Assembly: GCA_016125265.1 (NCBI GenBank)
Contig: WGMC01000010.1
Location: 62,001 to 126,000, forward strand
Length of the DNA: 64,000 nt
Reading direction: 5' to 3'
Source: Planctomycetaceae bacterium
Lineage (GTDB): Bacteria > Planctomycetota > UBA1135 > GCA-002686595
The notes beneath the pieces are model-generated. The model was not told where the DNA came from. It searched no databases and saw only the letters and a program-made list of their open reading frames with translations. The position numbers were made by a program, and so were the translations under genes. Shown in pieces: positions 24,733 through 34,371 of this stretch (position 1 is the stretch's first letter; each line of letters opens with the position of its first letter).

Positions 24733-27326
24733 GGCGTCGTGGAATCCCCTGCCAGGCGTGCTTCGATCGCACGCAGTCGCTCTTCGAGTTTGCCGTAGTC
24801 CGTGCGCAACTTCTCCAGCTCCTTCTCGGGCGCGCCCCTCGTGCCATTGCCCAACGCACGAACTAGGCCCAGAACGGCGACACGCTCTTGCACACAGAGG
24901 CCGCGCGCGAAGGTTTCGAGAGCGGGGACAGCACGTGTTTCGCCCGCGCGGGACAAACCGCGCGCCGCGGCCAGGGCAACGAGCCGGTCGCTGTCGCCGA
25001 GCGCCGCCAGCAGCCGATCGACGATGCGCTCGCGGTCGCCGCGTTCGAGCATGGGGGCGAGTTCGCCGAGGGCCTGGGCCGCCGCGGGTCGCGCATCGGA
25101 ACGCGCAAAGTCGGGAGCCAGCGCCTCGAGCAACGGCTCGAGGGCCTGCCGTTGGCGCGAGAGGCCGAGCCCGCGCAATGCACCCGATTGCGGCTCCATG
25201 CTGGCCGCCAGCCGACGCGCGGCGTCCACCAACCGATCGACGGGTGCGTCCTCGCGCTGACCGCCCAGGGCCTCCAGGGCCACGGCGCGGGCCCGCGGCG
25301 GAAGGGCCAAGTCCCCCACCTCGTTCAGCCGCGCTTCGAGCGCACTCTGCAGGCGCGAATCCCGACGCGCGAGTGTGTTGCGCAGCATCGGCTCGAGCGC
25401 GCGCGGGTCGCGCTCGCGCTGCAGCGCGGCGCCGAGTTCCGCGATGGCACTGCCGAGCCCCATGCGCGCGAGCGCTCCCGCGAGTTCCACACGCGCCGCC
25501 CAGAACGGTTCGACGGCAAGCGCCGCGCCAACGGCCCGCGCCCGCTTGGCGCTCGGCGCCGCGGCGAGCAACCAAGCGGCCTCGTAACGCCCGCGCGCGT
25601 CCTCCGAGGCTTGCAGTTGCAACAGCAAACGCTCCTCGCCCGGATCGAAGTCGAGTTCGACCAGCGTCTCGCCGCGCGGGTCCACACGCACCAGGTCGGG
25701 CTCGCCGTCCATGGGCACGTGCATCTCCTGACGCGCCATGGTGACACGCACCCGCCGCTCGTGCATCGCGCCGTCGATGCGCCAGGCGAGCACCAATGGG
25801 AACTCGAACGTGGTTCCGGGCTCCTTCGCCGTCGCCTGCTTTTGTTCGAGCTCGAAGATACCCTGACCGCGCTCGGCGTCGCGGCGGAAACGCACCCGCA
25901 GTTCCGGGTGTCCAGGGCCCTTGAACCACTGGTCGAAGAAGCGTGTCAGGGAGCGCCCCGACACCTCTTCGAACACACGACGCAAGTCCTCGGTTTCGAC
26001 ACCCTGCCCGGCGAATCGGGCCAGGTACGAGCGCACGCCGCGCCAAAAGGTGTCCTTGCCCAGTTCGGCTTCGAGCATCGCAAGGCGCCGCGCGCCCCCC
26101 GGGTAGAGGTGGCGGTCGAAGAGCTGCCACGAGCTCGCGAAACGGCGCGTGACGATGGGCCGACGGTACCCGTCGCGAGCCTCGGCGAAGTACGCCGCCG
26201 CCTGGCTCCACGCGATCGAATCGCCCTCATCGCGGCCGAGCACCGAACCCGTCCACACGGCCTCGATGAACGTCGCGAACGACTCCTTCAACCACGAGTC
26301 CGCGAAGTCGCGGCACACGACCCAGTCGCCGAACCAGGTGTGCGCCATCTCGTGCACGTTGATCAGGTCGACGAGCCACACCCACTCGGGCTGGCGTTCG
26401 CGGTCGAGCAGGAAAGCGCCGTCCCAGCTCACCAAACTGATGTTCTCCATGGCCCCGCCAATGCCGGGCAGGGCGAACTGGAAGTACTTGGGGTACGGAT
26501 AGCCGAGGCCCAGGAGCTCCTCGATCCACAGGAGCATCGCGCCCGTGCGGCCGAAACTCTGCCGCAGGAGTTCGGGATCGGTGCCGGCTGGGCCGAAGTA
26601 CGCGATGGGCACCACCCGTTCGGTCCCATCGGCGCCCCGCACGCGGTGTTCGCCGTCGTCGCAGCGGACGAACTCGCCGATCGCAAAACACGTCAAGTAG
26701 CTGGGGCACGGGTGGTCGAGCCGCCACGTGGTGGTGCGTGTGCCGTCGCCGTGGGAAGCCTCCGCTTCGAGGTGCCCGTTGGCGAGTGCCGTGAACGACT
26801 CCGGCGCGCGCAGGTGGAAACGGAGGCGCGGGCGCGCGGCAGGGTGGTCCACACAAAGGAGCCAATGACGCGCGCGCTCGGTCTCGTGGTCCGTGGCACA
26901 AAAACGCGGCGCGTGGGGCTGCGACGGCGTCGGGAAGGAGAAGTAGGCCCCGGCCACGGGCTCGACCACCCGGTAGCGTGCGCGCAAGCGGCGCAGATCC
27001 CCGAGGTCCGCCGGCTCCCTCCACGTGACGCGGAGCTGCTCGCCGTCGTAGTGGTGCTCGATTTCGCGGCCGTCCGCGTCCTCGACCGCGATGCCCTCGA
27101 GGCCCACGCCGTCGAACGTCGCGGTGCGTGCGCCTTGGCGCCGCACGCAGAGCGTGTGCAGCAGCTCGATCTCCAACGTGCGCTCCTCGAGCAGTAGCTG
27201 GAGCGACACTTCGAGCTCCGCGGGCTCGAGTTCGAGATCCGGCGGGTAGTGGGCCTTGGCCCCAGGGCCGCCGAAATCCGCCGCGGCGCGTCGTGTGGCG
27301 AAGTGCCCGTCCGTGAACTCTTGCAT
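24729..27326 (-). CDS. M1 family aminopeptidase with C-terminal HEAT-like repeats
   Basis: 865 residues. The N-terminal M1 beta domain is followed by the catalytic part: GAMEN exopeptidase motif at residues 291-295, zinc site HEMAH at 325-329 and the third zinc ligand E348 in LKESFATF. The C-terminal third is built of HEAT-like helical repeats (for example RIVDRLLAALGDSDRLVALAAARGLSRAGE) and ends in a charged coiled coil (EKELEKLRTDYGKLEERLRAIEARL). It should remove N-terminal amino acids from peptides; no signal peptide is visible, so cytoplasmic. The long HEAT region and coiled coil suggest binding of a partner. Start ATG at 27326. The RDD-SpoIIM gene begins within its stop. Confidence 0.9.
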   Translation of the reverse strand: MQEFTDGHFATRRAAADFGGPGAKAHYPPDLELEPAELEVSLQLLLEERTLEIELLHTLCVRRQGARTATFDGVGLEGIAVEDADGREIEHHYDGEQLRVTWREPADLGDLRRLRARYRVVEPVAGAYFSFPTPSQPHAPRFCATDHETERARHWLLCVDHPAARPRLRFHLRAPESFTALANGHLEAEASHGDGTRTTTWRLDHPCPSYLTCFAIGEFVRCDDGEHRVRGADGTERVVPIAYFGPAGTDPELLRQSFGRTGAMLLWIEELLGLGYPYPKYFQFALPGIGGAMENISLVSWDGAFLLDRERQPEWVWLVDLINVHEMAHTWFGDWVVCRDFADSWLKESFATFIEAVWTGSVLGRDEGDSIAWSQAAAYFAEARDGYRRPIVTRRFASSWQLFDRHLYPGGARRLAMLEAELGKDTFWRGVRSYLARFAGQGVETEDLRRVFEEVSGRSLTRFFDQWFKGPGHPELRVRFRRDAERGQGIFELEQKQATAKEPGTTFEFPLVLAWRIDGAMHERRVRVTMARQEMHVPMDGEPDLVRVDPRGETLVELDFDPGEERLLLQLQASEDARGRYEAAWLLAAAPSAKRARAVGAALAVEPFWAARVELAGALARMGLGSAIAELGAALQRERDPRALEPMLRNTLARRDSRLQSALEARLNEVGDLALPPRARAVALEALGGQREDAPVDRLVDAARRLAASMEPQSGALRGLGLSRQRQALEPLLEALAPDFARSDARPAAAQALGELAPMLERGDRERIVDRLLAALGDSDRLVALAAARGLSRAGETRAVPALETFARGLCVQERVAVLGLVRALGNGTRGAPEKELEKLRTDYGKLEERLRAIEARLAGDSTTP

Positions 27327-27338
27327 CGCAGCTATTCG

Positions 27339-28544
27339 TTAGTGTGTTCCGCCGCGGCCACCCTGGGCCCCAGTTCGTTCGTCGATCTCCACGCGGATGC
27401 CGCGCGCGCGGAGGGCCTCGAGGTAGGCTTCGGGATCCACGGCCAGTTCGAGGGACCGCGGACCCGGTTGTACGTCGCCGCGCGCGACGAGGTGCGCACA
27501 GGCGGTCGCCGAGTAGGCGGTGGTGCGCTCCATGGCAGTGAACCCCGTCGCTTCGTCGAAGTGGTCCTCCACGTGGATCGATAGGTGCGCGCCGCTCTTC
27601 GCCCTTGCTTCCATGGAGAGCACCGCGACGTCGCGGTCGCCGGGATGGTGGAGCACACGTTCGAGCAAGACGTGCATCAGATGGCGCGGCACGACCATCT
27701 GGCCGCCGACCGCGATGGGATCCTCGTCGAGGAGCCCGAGTTCGAGCAGCACCTGGAACTTGGCGTGGTGCCCCGGATAGCGCAGCGTCTTGTAATCGAG
27801 TTCCTCGATGCGGCCCGCGAAGCTCGTGGGTGTCGTCGAGAGGCCTCCCGACGTGATGAAAGCCTCGAGCCGCCCCAGGCCCGGCACGTGCACCGTTTCG
27901 AGCCCGGTGAACGTCGCCACCGAAACGACCCGGCCCTGGCGCAGCACCTCGGCGTGTCCGAAGTACTCGTTGGTCAAACCGGCCACGCTGAACAGCAGCA
28001 TGTAGTCGAGCGGCGGCTTGGGATCCCGCGGCAGCCCGCCGCAGCGCAGCGCCACACGCTCGAGATCCCCCATGCGCTGCAACGCCAGCGCCGTGAACAG
28101 GTTGCCCATGCCGGGCATGAGACCGCAGTCGGGCAACACACACAGCTCGGCCGCGCGCGGGTGGGCTCGGTGCAACTCCAACTGCTCGCGCACCACCTGC
28201 GTGTTGCCGCCGAGGTCCAGGTAGTGGCAACCGCCCTCGAGGGCCAACTGGGTGAGCGCGGCGGAAAAGCGGTACGGCAACGCGTTGAGGCAGACGTCCG
28301 CGCTCTGGAACAGCGGCGCGAGGGCCCGGCGGTCCGCCGCGTCCGCCGCCTGGCCCCGCAAACCCTGGAACCCGGGCTGCTCGAGCGCGGAGCGACAGAG
28401 GCCGCGGATGCGCGACAGGCCGGACTGCAAGCGGGCGGCGTCGTTGTCCACCCAGGTCAGGGCCGTCGCTTCCGAGCGCAGCAAGAGATCGTGCACCGCG
28501 GCGGTGCCCTGCAGGCCCGCTCCTAGGACGAGGTAGTGGGTCAT
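27339..28544 (-). CDS. Saccharopine dehydrogenase-like oxidoreductase
   Basis: 401 residues from ATG at 28544. The N-terminus is a Rossmann NAD(P)-binding fold (THYLVLGAGLQGTAAVHDLL), continuing with ADVCLNALPYRFSAALTQLALEG and HYLDLGGNT. A catalytic-type C-terminal domain follows, including VLPDCGLMPGMGNLFTALAL, which is typical of the saccharopine dehydrogenase / LYS9-like family. Substrates of bacterial members differ (saccharopine, carboxynorspermidine, others), and the sequence does not decide. Its stop is 12 bases before the M1 peptidase start. It is divergent from threonine ammonia-lyase. The dap-lysA genes are 25 kb away, so a link to lysine metabolism is only a guess. Confidence 0.82.
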   Translation of the reverse strand: MTHYLVLGAGLQGTAAVHDLLLRSEATALTWVDNDAARLQSGLSRIRGLCRSALEQPGFQGLRGQAADAADRRALAPLFQSADVCLNALPYRFSAALTQLALEGGCHYLDLGGNTQVVREQLELHRAHPRAAELCVLPDCGLMPGMGNLFTALALQRMGDLERVALRCGGLPRDPKPPLDYMLLFSVAGLTNEYFGHAEVLRQGRVVSVATFTGLETVHVPGLGRLEAFITSGGLSTTPTSFAGRIEELDYKTLRYPGHHAKFQVLLELGLLDEDPIAVGGQMVVPRHLMHVLLERVLHHPGDRDVAVLSMEARAKSGAHLSIHVEDHFDEATGFTAMERTTAYSATACAHLVARGDVQPGPRSLELAVDPEAYLEALRARGIRVEIDERTGAQGGRGGTH

Positions 28545-28936
28545 GGGCTCGGGGATTCTACGCAGCGCCTTCGCACTTGCGGAAAAGCGCGGTAGCCGAA
28601 GCGAGGTTGGGTTCCTAGAGCCGGTGCGAGAGCAAAGGCAACCGCGGCGCGTCCGCCGAAGGGGAGCGCCCCTCAGACGCGGCGTTCGCGGCGGTTGGGT
28701 GCCCTGGGGGGCCCAGATGGGATCCGACCTCGGGGGTGTCCCCCCGACGGGGGCGCCCGCGGTTGCCCTGCTCCGCGCCTGGCCGCGGCAATGGCGCGGT
28801 TCGCCCGCGGCCATCCATCCGCGTCGAATTCGCTCGCGTGGCGCGGGCCGCTGTCCTGCCACGGCAGCGCAGCCCAGCCGTCCGTGGAAACCTCGGCCGT
28901 CCGTGGAGCCGCAGCCCGGTGCTAGGCTCTTCGCCC
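28545..28936. other. Divergent intergenic region
   Basis: 392 bases between the saccharopine-dehydrogenase-like gene and threonine ammonia-lyase. It contains a GGGGG-TGT-CCCCC hairpin near 28732-28745 and a direct repeat CCGTCCGTGGA (near 28879 and 28898). A TAGGCT at 28923-28928 resembles a -10 box but has no -35 partner. No T-box or other leader could be recognised. Confidence 0.35.
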
Positions 28937-30235
28937 ATGTCCCAGCTTCCTACGCCCGGTGGCTCAGGCTCGAGCGGAACCGGCTCGGCCACTGCCCCGC
29001 GTCCCTCCGCCGCCGCCCAACGCGCGCGGCTCGACGAAATTCCGATCGACGCGATCCGCCGGGCGGCCGACGTCATCGGGCCGCACATCGTGCGCACGCC
29101 GACCGTGTTGAGCCACGCGTTCAGCCAAGAACTCGGCGCCGAGGTGCACTTCAAGCTGGAGATCCTGCAGCGCACCGGTTCGTTCAAGGTGCGCGGCGCC
29201 CTGCACCGCATCCTCACGCTCGAAACGAAGGAGCGCGCGCGCGGTGTGATCGCCGCATCCGCTGGCAACCACGCGCAAGGTGTCGGGTTGGCCGCGCAGC
29301 TCTGTGGCTGCCCGGCGACGATCGTGATGCCGGTTGGAACACCGCAGATCAAGGTGCGGCGCACGGCGGCATACGGCGCCGAAGTGGTGCTCTTTGGCGA
29401 CAACTACGACCGCGCCTACGCCCACGCGCGCGAACTGGCGCAGCAGCGCGGACTGGTGATGATCCACCCGTTCGACGATCCGGCGGTGATCGCGGGGCAG
29501 GGAACCATCGGGCTCGAGATGCTCGAGCAGTTGGCGGACTTCGACACGGTGGTCGTGCCGATCGGCGGCGGCGGACTGATCGCGGGCATCGCGCTCGCGC
29601 TCAAGGCCCTGGCGCCCGCGGTCCGCATCGTCGGTGTGCAAGCGGCGGGAGCGGCGCCGATGGTGCATTCGTTCGCTGCGGGAGCGCCCGTCGAAGTGGC
29701 GGAGCCGCGCACGATCGCGGACGGCATCCGCGTCGGAAAGGTCGGCGGGCACACCTGGCCGATCGTGCGCGACCTCGTCGACGAGTGTGTGGCCGTCGAG
29801 GAAGAGGAACTGGCCCTCGCTATCGCCGGCGCCCTCGAACAATCGAAGATCGTGCTCGAGGGCGCCGGCGCGGCGGGACTCGCTGCGTTGCTCTCGCGCC
29901 GCGTGCAGCCGGGCAAACGCACGGTGGTGCTCGCCTGCGGCGGCAACATCGACCTCACGCTGCTCGCGCGTGTGGTCGAACTTGGGCTGGCCCACGCCGG
30001 CCGCACCCACCGCATGCGCCTCCGTGTGCCCGATCGGCCGGGCCAACTCGAACACATCGGCGCGGTGCTGCGCCGCGAGGGCGCGAACATCCTCGACATC
30101 CAACACCACCGCGGCGGTTGGCGGGTGCCCCTCGGTTTCGTCGACGTGGAGCTGCTCGTCGAGACACGCGGACCGGAAGCGCTCGCCGAGTTGGAAGCCG
30201 CGCTCGCAAAGGCGGGCCTCGACACGGCGGGCTGA
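28937..30235 (+). CDS. ilvA: Threonine ammonia-lyase (threonine dehydratase) with a C-terminal ACT-like domain
   Basis: 432 residues; fold-type II PLP enzyme that deaminates threonine to 2-oxobutyrate, first step of isoleucine synthesis or threonine catabolism. The PLP lysine is K84 in RTGSFKVRGAL; GGGGLIAGI is the phosphate-binding glycine loop; SAGNHAQGV is the family signature. The C-terminal ~80 residues (HRMRLRVPDRPGQLEHIGAVL) form an ACT-like regulatory domain as in the short IlvA/TdcB type, which may respond to isoleucine, valine or another ligand. ATG at 28937 adds a disordered, Ser/Gly/Pro-rich 25-residue N-terminus. Closest alternative: serine/threonine dehydratase. Confidence 0.92.
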   Translation: MSQLPTPGGSGSSGTGSATAPRPSAAAQRARLDEIPIDAIRRAADVIGPHIVRTPTVLSHAFSQELGAEVHFKLEILQRTGSFKVRGALHRILTLETKERARGVIAASAGNHAQGVGLAAQLCGCPATIVMPVGTPQIKVRRTAAYGAEVVLFGDNYDRAYAHARELAQQRGLVMIHPFDDPAVIAGQGTIGLEMLEQLADFDTVVVPIGGGGLIAGIALALKALAPAVRIVGVQAAGAAPMVHSFAAGAPVEVAEPRTIADGIRVGKVGGHTWPIVRDLVDECVAVEEEELALAIAGALEQSKIVLEGAGAAGLAALLSRRVQPGKRTVVLACGGNIDLTLLARVVELGLAHAGRTHRMRLRVPDRPGQLEHIGAVLRREGANILDIQHHRGGWRVPLGFVDVELLVETRGPEALAELEAALAKAGLDTAG

Positions 30236-30254
30236 TCGGCGTCGGAACGGGTCT

Positions 30255-32006
30255 TCAGTTCTCGGCGGGACGCTCGACGACCACCCGGGTGCCTGCGTTG
30301 ACGTCGCCGCGTTCCTGCACGAAGCCGTCGGGCCAGCGCACCACCAGGCGGTGCGGCCCCGTGCCCGCGGGCACGCCGAAATGGGCGACGGGTGCAGCCT
30401 GCGCGAAGTAACTGCCCCCGGCCGCGAGCCAGCGCACCTGGGTGCGCTGCGTCTCGCCCGCGCCCGAGTGCAGTTCGATGCGCGCGCCAATCCCACGTCG
30501 GTTGGCGCGACCGGTGCGGCCATCGCTGAGCTCCACGCGGAGGGAGTCCTTCGGCCGTTCCGATACATTCTCGAGGAGGCGCAGCGGCTCGAGCACGGCG
30601 AGCACCAACAGGTCCAAGTCCCCGTCTCCGTCGAAGTCGTGGGCCACGAGCGAGCGGTCCGCGTGTTCCGCCGCCAGCCAGGCGGCGCCCGGTTCGCCGG
30701 CGTGCGCCTCGGGTTCCACCCGTTCGAAGCGCGGGCCGCGGCACTCGAAGAGCAGCGGCTGCTGCGCGCGCTGGGAACCGAGGCGGCGCGCCACCTCGTC
30801 GCCATACACATGGCCGTTCACCGCCACGAGGTCCTCGTCGCCGTCCTGGTCGAGGTCCGCGAACACGGTGCCCCAGCCCAGGAACGGCCGACTGACGAGT
30901 CCGAGGCCGAAGGCACGTGTCTGGTCGCGCCAGCGCAGCGCGTCGCCCGCGGCGCGCACGAGCAGCGTGTTGGTGTCGTCGGCGAAGTTGGTGCTGAAGA
31001 TGTCCGCGCGCCCGTCGTCGTCGACGTCCGCGAGGGCAATTCCCATCGTGGCCTGCCCGGCACCGTCGCCGCTGACCGCGACTCCCACCGCACCGGCCAC
31101 CTCCTCGAACACCATGCCGCCCAGTCCGCGGAAGAGTTGGTTCGGCATCGAGTCGTTGCCGACGTAGATGTCTTGGTGCCCGTCGTCGTCCAGGTCGGCG
31201 ACCACGACACCGAGGCCGTGACTCGCCTGGGCGGCGCCCACGCCGCTTGTCGCGGTCACGTCGCGGAAGTGCCCTGCGCCGTCGTTCTGGTAAAGGAGGT
31301 CGCCGGTCGCCGCCAATCCGATGGGCCCGCCGAACGTCTCCACGCCCAAGAAGCTGGCGCGGGGCGGCGGCGCCGCCGGATCGAACGGCAGGTACTGCAC
31401 GACGTAGAGGTCGAGGTCGCCGTCCAGGTCCAGATCCGCGAGCGCACAGCCCGTGCCCCAATCCGTCGATCCGAGGCCACGGGTTTCGGTTTCCTCGACC
31501 AGCTTGGGGCCCGGTCGGTTGACGAGCAACGCGTCGCGGCCGAAGGCTGCGATGTAGATGTCGTCGCGTCCATCGCCGTCGACGTCGCCGGCGGCGACCC
31601 CCTGGCCCCAGCGCCGAAAGTCGAGGCCCACACGTTCCGTGGCGTCCTCGAACCGAAGTCCGCCGGTGTGCAAGTAGAGACTCGCTCCGGGCCCCTCGTT
31701 CGGGTTGTCGAGGTCGGCGCCTCCGGGCACGAACACGTCGAACGCGCCGTCGCCATCGACGTCGACGAGTCCGAGTCCCGTGCCTTTGACCTCGACGATC
31801 TCGCGCGGCGGATTGGCGCCCGCGTGCACGATGCCGCGGAGGCCGCTCTCCGCGCTGCGGTCGATCAGGCGGATCGCCAGGTCCGAAGCCGGCGGGACCG
31901 CTGACGATCCTTCACCCGCGGGAGTCTTCGAATCGCTGCACCCGACGAGCAACGACAGCGCCGCGGCGCCGGGGAGTGTGAACGCGCGCACGAGTTCGCT
32001 CGCCAT
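30255..32006 (-). CDS. FG-GAP/ASPIC-UnbV lipoprotein
   Basis: 583 residues. The signal peptide ends in lipobox LVGC (Cys23), so it is a lipoprotein. Seven FG-GAP-type calcium-binding repeats follow, each with DxDxDGxxD cores: DVDGDGAFDVFVPGGAD, DVDGDGRDDIYIAAFG, DLDLDGDLDLYVV, DLDDDGHQDIYVGND, DVDDDGRADIFSTNF, DLDQDGDEDLVAVNGH and DFDGDGDLDLLVLAV. The C-terminus is an ASPIC/UnbV domain (GIGARIELHSGAGE...RWLAAGGSYFAQ...VRWPDG). These form an integrin-like propeller at the cell surface, probably for adhesion or carbohydrate binding. Its ATG shares one base with the stop of the TPR gene upstream (TGATG), so the two are expressed together. Confidence 0.88.
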   Translation of the reverse strand: MASELVRAFTLPGAAALSLLVGCSDSKTPAGEGSSAVPPASDLAIRLIDRSAESGLRGIVHAGANPPREIVEVKGTGLGLVDVDGDGAFDVFVPGGADLDNPNEGPGASLYLHTGGLRFEDATERVGLDFRRWGQGVAAGDVDGDGRDDIYIAAFGRDALLVNRPGPKLVEETETRGLGSTDWGTGCALADLDLDGDLDLYVVQYLPFDPAAPPPRASFLGVETFGGPIGLAATGDLLYQNDGAGHFRDVTATSGVGAAQASHGLGVVVADLDDDGHQDIYVGNDSMPNQLFRGLGGMVFEEVAGAVGVAVSGDGAGQATMGIALADVDDDGRADIFSTNFADDTNTLLVRAAGDALRWRDQTRAFGLGLVSRPFLGWGTVFADLDQDGDEDLVAVNGHVYGDEVARRLGSQRAQQPLLFECRGPRFERVEPEAHAGEPGAAWLAAEHADRSLVAHDFDGDGDLDLLVLAVLEPLRLLENVSERPKDSLRVELSDGRTGRANRRGIGARIELHSGAGETQRTQVRWLAAGGSYFAQAAPVAHFGVPAGTGPHRLVVRWPDGFVQERGDVNAGTRVVVERPAEN

Positions 32007-32818
32007 CAGCGTCCACCTTCCGAAAGGGGCGGAGCGGCCCGCAGCCGCTCTGCCTGTCGCAGCACCTCTTCCGCGCCGCGTTCGTCGCCGAGTTCGCGCA
32101 ACACCTCCGCCAGCTTGTAGGCGACCGTGGCCTGTTGGGGCCACAGGTTGAGCGCCAACTGCAGTCGATCGCGCGCACCTTCGACATCGCCGCGGCTCAG
32201 CAGCACATCGGCGATGCGCGCGTGTGCCTTCGCGACATCGGCGCGCCGTTCGGGGTGTTCGAGCGCGGCGCGCTCACCCAGATCCACGGCGCGACCGAAA
32301 TGCACGAGTGCCGCCGCATCGTCGCCGCGTTCGAGGGACACGAGTCCGAGTCCGAAGTGCGCATCGCCTTCCTCGGGCCGCAGTTCGAGATGCCGCTCGA
32401 ACGCGCGCGCGGCGCCGTCCAGTTCGCCGAGGTTCAGCAAACACCATCCGAGGAAGTAGCTGGCGCCCTCGTGGCGGTCGTAGTCCGTGAGCGACGCGGC
32501 CCGCTCCAGCCACGGCCGCGCGCGGGCGTACTGCTTTTGCTTGTGCAGCGCGGAACCGAGGAGCAAGAGCGCCCGGCCATCGTCGGGGCGCCGCTGCACG
32601 ACACGCTCCAGCAGCGCGGCGGCCTCGGACCACTTGCCGGCCGCGAGCAGCCGCTCCGCATCGAGCTGCACTGGGTCGGGGGGCAGCCGCTCCGCCGGGG
32701 CCACATCGGGCCCACACGCGGCCGCGGGCCAGCACAGAAGGACCAGAAGGAGCAGCCACGCGCGCGGGCGCTGGAGCGGGGCGCCCTGGGGGCGGCTCGG
32801 GGGCGGTTTCGGGGGCAT
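32006..32818 (-). CDS. TPR-repeat lipoprotein
   Basis: 270 residues from ATG at 32818. A proline-rich, basic start is followed by a hydrophobic core (RAWLLLLVLLCWPAAACG) ending in a likely lipobox AAAC. The rest is TPR: RLLAAGKWSEAAALLERVVQRRPDDGRALLLLG, then LGELDGAARAFERHLELRPEEGDAHFGLG, and more to the end, in all about five repeats. It is translated just ahead of the ASPIC/UnbV lipoprotein; such TPR-plus-FG-GAP pairs recur in bacteria with ASPIC/UnbV genes. It may act as a periplasmic scaffold; the specific role is unknown. Confidence 0.82.
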   Translation of the reverse strand: MPPKPPPSRPQGAPLQRPRAWLLLLVLLCWPAAACGPDVAPAERLPPDPVQLDAERLLAAGKWSEAAALLERVVQRRPDDGRALLLLGSALHKQKQYARARPWLERAASLTDYDRHEGASYFLGWCLLNLGELDGAARAFERHLELRPEEGDAHFGLGLVSLERGDDAAALVHFGRAVDLGERAALEHPERRADVAKAHARIADVLLSRGDVEGARDRLQLALNLWPQQATVAYKLAEVLRELGDERGAEEVLRQAERLRAAPPLSEGGR

Positions 32819-33325
32819 GGCTCGGGGGCCTTTCTGGGCGTGAGTCGCGGCGTCGAACAGCGGGGCGGAGCGACAAGGTAGCGGTGGTTCCGAAGCGACG
32901 CATGCCCGTCGAGGTGCCGGGGGGCCCATCCAGGCCCCGGGGCAAAAGCGACTTCGGAGGCGTCCCGGAGAGACAGACCTAAGTCGGCCAAAATCCAGCA
33001 CTTAGGAAACTTTTTTGCCAACTTGCAGGCGAATTACCCAACGACAGGGAAGACTCCATGCGCCCTGCGCAACGGCGGGTATAACACTTCGAGGTCGGGA
33101 ATCGACGTCCCCGAACGGCTGGCTGGCGCGCGACGCAGGCCTTACCGCTCACCCAGGGAACCGCCGGTTGCCCGCACCCGTCCTTCAAAACCATCCCGAC
33201 CACGGGATCCGGAAACCAGGCGCGCCCGCGCGGCGAACCCCTAGCGTCTCGATCCCCTGCAGCCCACGAGTCCCCTCCTACACCCGGCCACACGCCTCCT
33301 CGGCTTCGGCTCGACGGAATCTCCC
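32819..33325. other. Divergent intergenic region with an AT-rich island
   Basis: 507 bases between the TPR lipoprotein gene (minus) and the cohesin-like gene (plus). Around 32990-33050 the sequence is clearly AT-richer than its surroundings, including a run of six T. A TATAAC at 33080-33085 would serve as a -10 box for the plus strand, though no good -35 is seen. Probably both promoters lie here. No RNA or riboswitch recognised. Confidence 0.4.
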
Positions 33326-34300
33326 ATGCTGAGCCTTCGTTTCCTCGGACTTGCTCTCATCGCCACCCCCGCGGCCCTCGCCTCCGACGTCACCATCGCG
33401 GTGACGAGCGCTGGCTCCGGGTCCCTGGTCGTGGCCCCCGGCGCCCAGGTGCCCTACACCGTCACCCTCGAACTGGGTGACGCCAGCACCGACGGCCTCG
33501 CGGGCTTTGCCTTCGACTTGGTGTTCGACGGCGGCGACCTGAGCGCCGCTACCGTCCCCGCCAGCGGCCCGACCTTGGCATTCCGCTCGCCCACCGGGTT
33601 CTCGAACCCGGCCGGGTTCGGCGGGACGCTCATCGACGGCAACCTGGTGCAAGTGGGCGGCGCCCAGAACACCATCCAGAACTTCTTCGCGCCCACGCCC
33701 AGCGGCGCGGTGACAACCGGCGTCGGCCAACCCGGCAACTCGGTGCTGGTGCTTTCGGGCACCCTGCAAGTGCCGACGGAAGGCGGCACGTTCACCCTCA
33801 GCGCGGCCAACGCGGTCGCGAACGCGATCGTCGCCGGTGAGAGCGGGTTCCCGTTCTACGCCGTCGAGGGCCTCGACGTGCTGAGCGACGACCTGGTGGT
33901 GACCGTGCCGACGACGCTGACCCGCGACATCGCGCAGGTCTCCCTGGTCAGCGGCGGCCAACAGAATCTCAGCCTCAACGCTGGCGCCGGCAACGCGGGC
34001 CGCGTGTACCTGATGCTGGGCAGCCTGTCGGGCACCCTTCCCGGTGTGAACTTCGGCGGGGTCAACATCCCGCTGAACGTCGACCCCTACTTCCAGTACA
34101 CCCTGTCCTATCCGAACGCCGGTCTGCTCACCTCGAGCCTCGGCGTGCTGAATGGGCTGGGTCAAGCGAGCACGACGCTGTCGCTGCCCGCTGGCACGCC
34201 GTCCGGCCTGGCCGGCACGACCGTGTCCCACGCCTTCTTGCTCCTGACCCCGGGCCTCGATTTCACGAGCAACTCGGTGTCGCTCACGCTGATCCCGTGA
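33326..34300 (+). CDS. Secreted protein with a cohesin-like domain and a planctomycete C-terminal module
   Basis: 324 residues. Signal peptide LSLRFLGLALIATPAALAS, cleaved about residue 20. Residues 21-190 read as a cohesin-like jelly-roll: VTIAVTSAGSGSLVVAPGAQ, VPYTVTLELGDA, then GLAGFAFDLVFDGGDLSAAT, ending with LDVLSDDLVVTVP. The last ~120 residues (SLVSGGQQNLSLNAGAGNAG ... SHAFLLLTPG) are a beta-rich module seen on many secreted proteins of some planctomycetes, perhaps for sorting or surface attachment. Next to it lie an FG-GAP protein and a dockerin-tailed di-haem protein, so the cohesin-like domain may bind one of these. The cohesin call rests on pattern only and is moderate. Confidence 0.7.
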   Translation: MLSLRFLGLALIATPAALASDVTIAVTSAGSGSLVVAPGAQVPYTVTLELGDASTDGLAGFAFDLVFDGGDLSAATVPASGPTLAFRSPTGFSNPAGFGGTLIDGNLVQVGGAQNTIQNFFAPTPSGAVTTGVGQPGNSVLVLSGTLQVPTEGGTFTLSAANAVANAIVAGESGFPFYAVEGLDVLSDDLVVTVPTTLTRDIAQVSLVSGGQQNLSLNAGAGNAGRVYLMLGSLSGTLPGVNFGGVNIPLNVDPYFQYTLSYPNAGLLTSSLGVLNGLGQASTTLSLPAGTPSGLAGTTVSHAFLLLTPGLDFTSNSVSLTLIP

Positions 34301-34371
34301 GCCCGAAGGGCCTCTAGGCGTTATCCGTTTCGATCGAAGCTCCCAAACCAATCCTTCTGGAGGATTTCAGC

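Noticed and set aside
28545-28936. Amino-acid-responsive attenuator before ilvA
   Set aside because: No leader peptide rich in Ile, Leu, Val or Thr and no terminator/antiterminator pair with a T-run could be found.
32819-33325. Riboswitch or leader RNA in the long divergent gap
   Set aside because: No known aptamer consensus could be matched; only an AT-rich island and a -10-like hexamer are visible.
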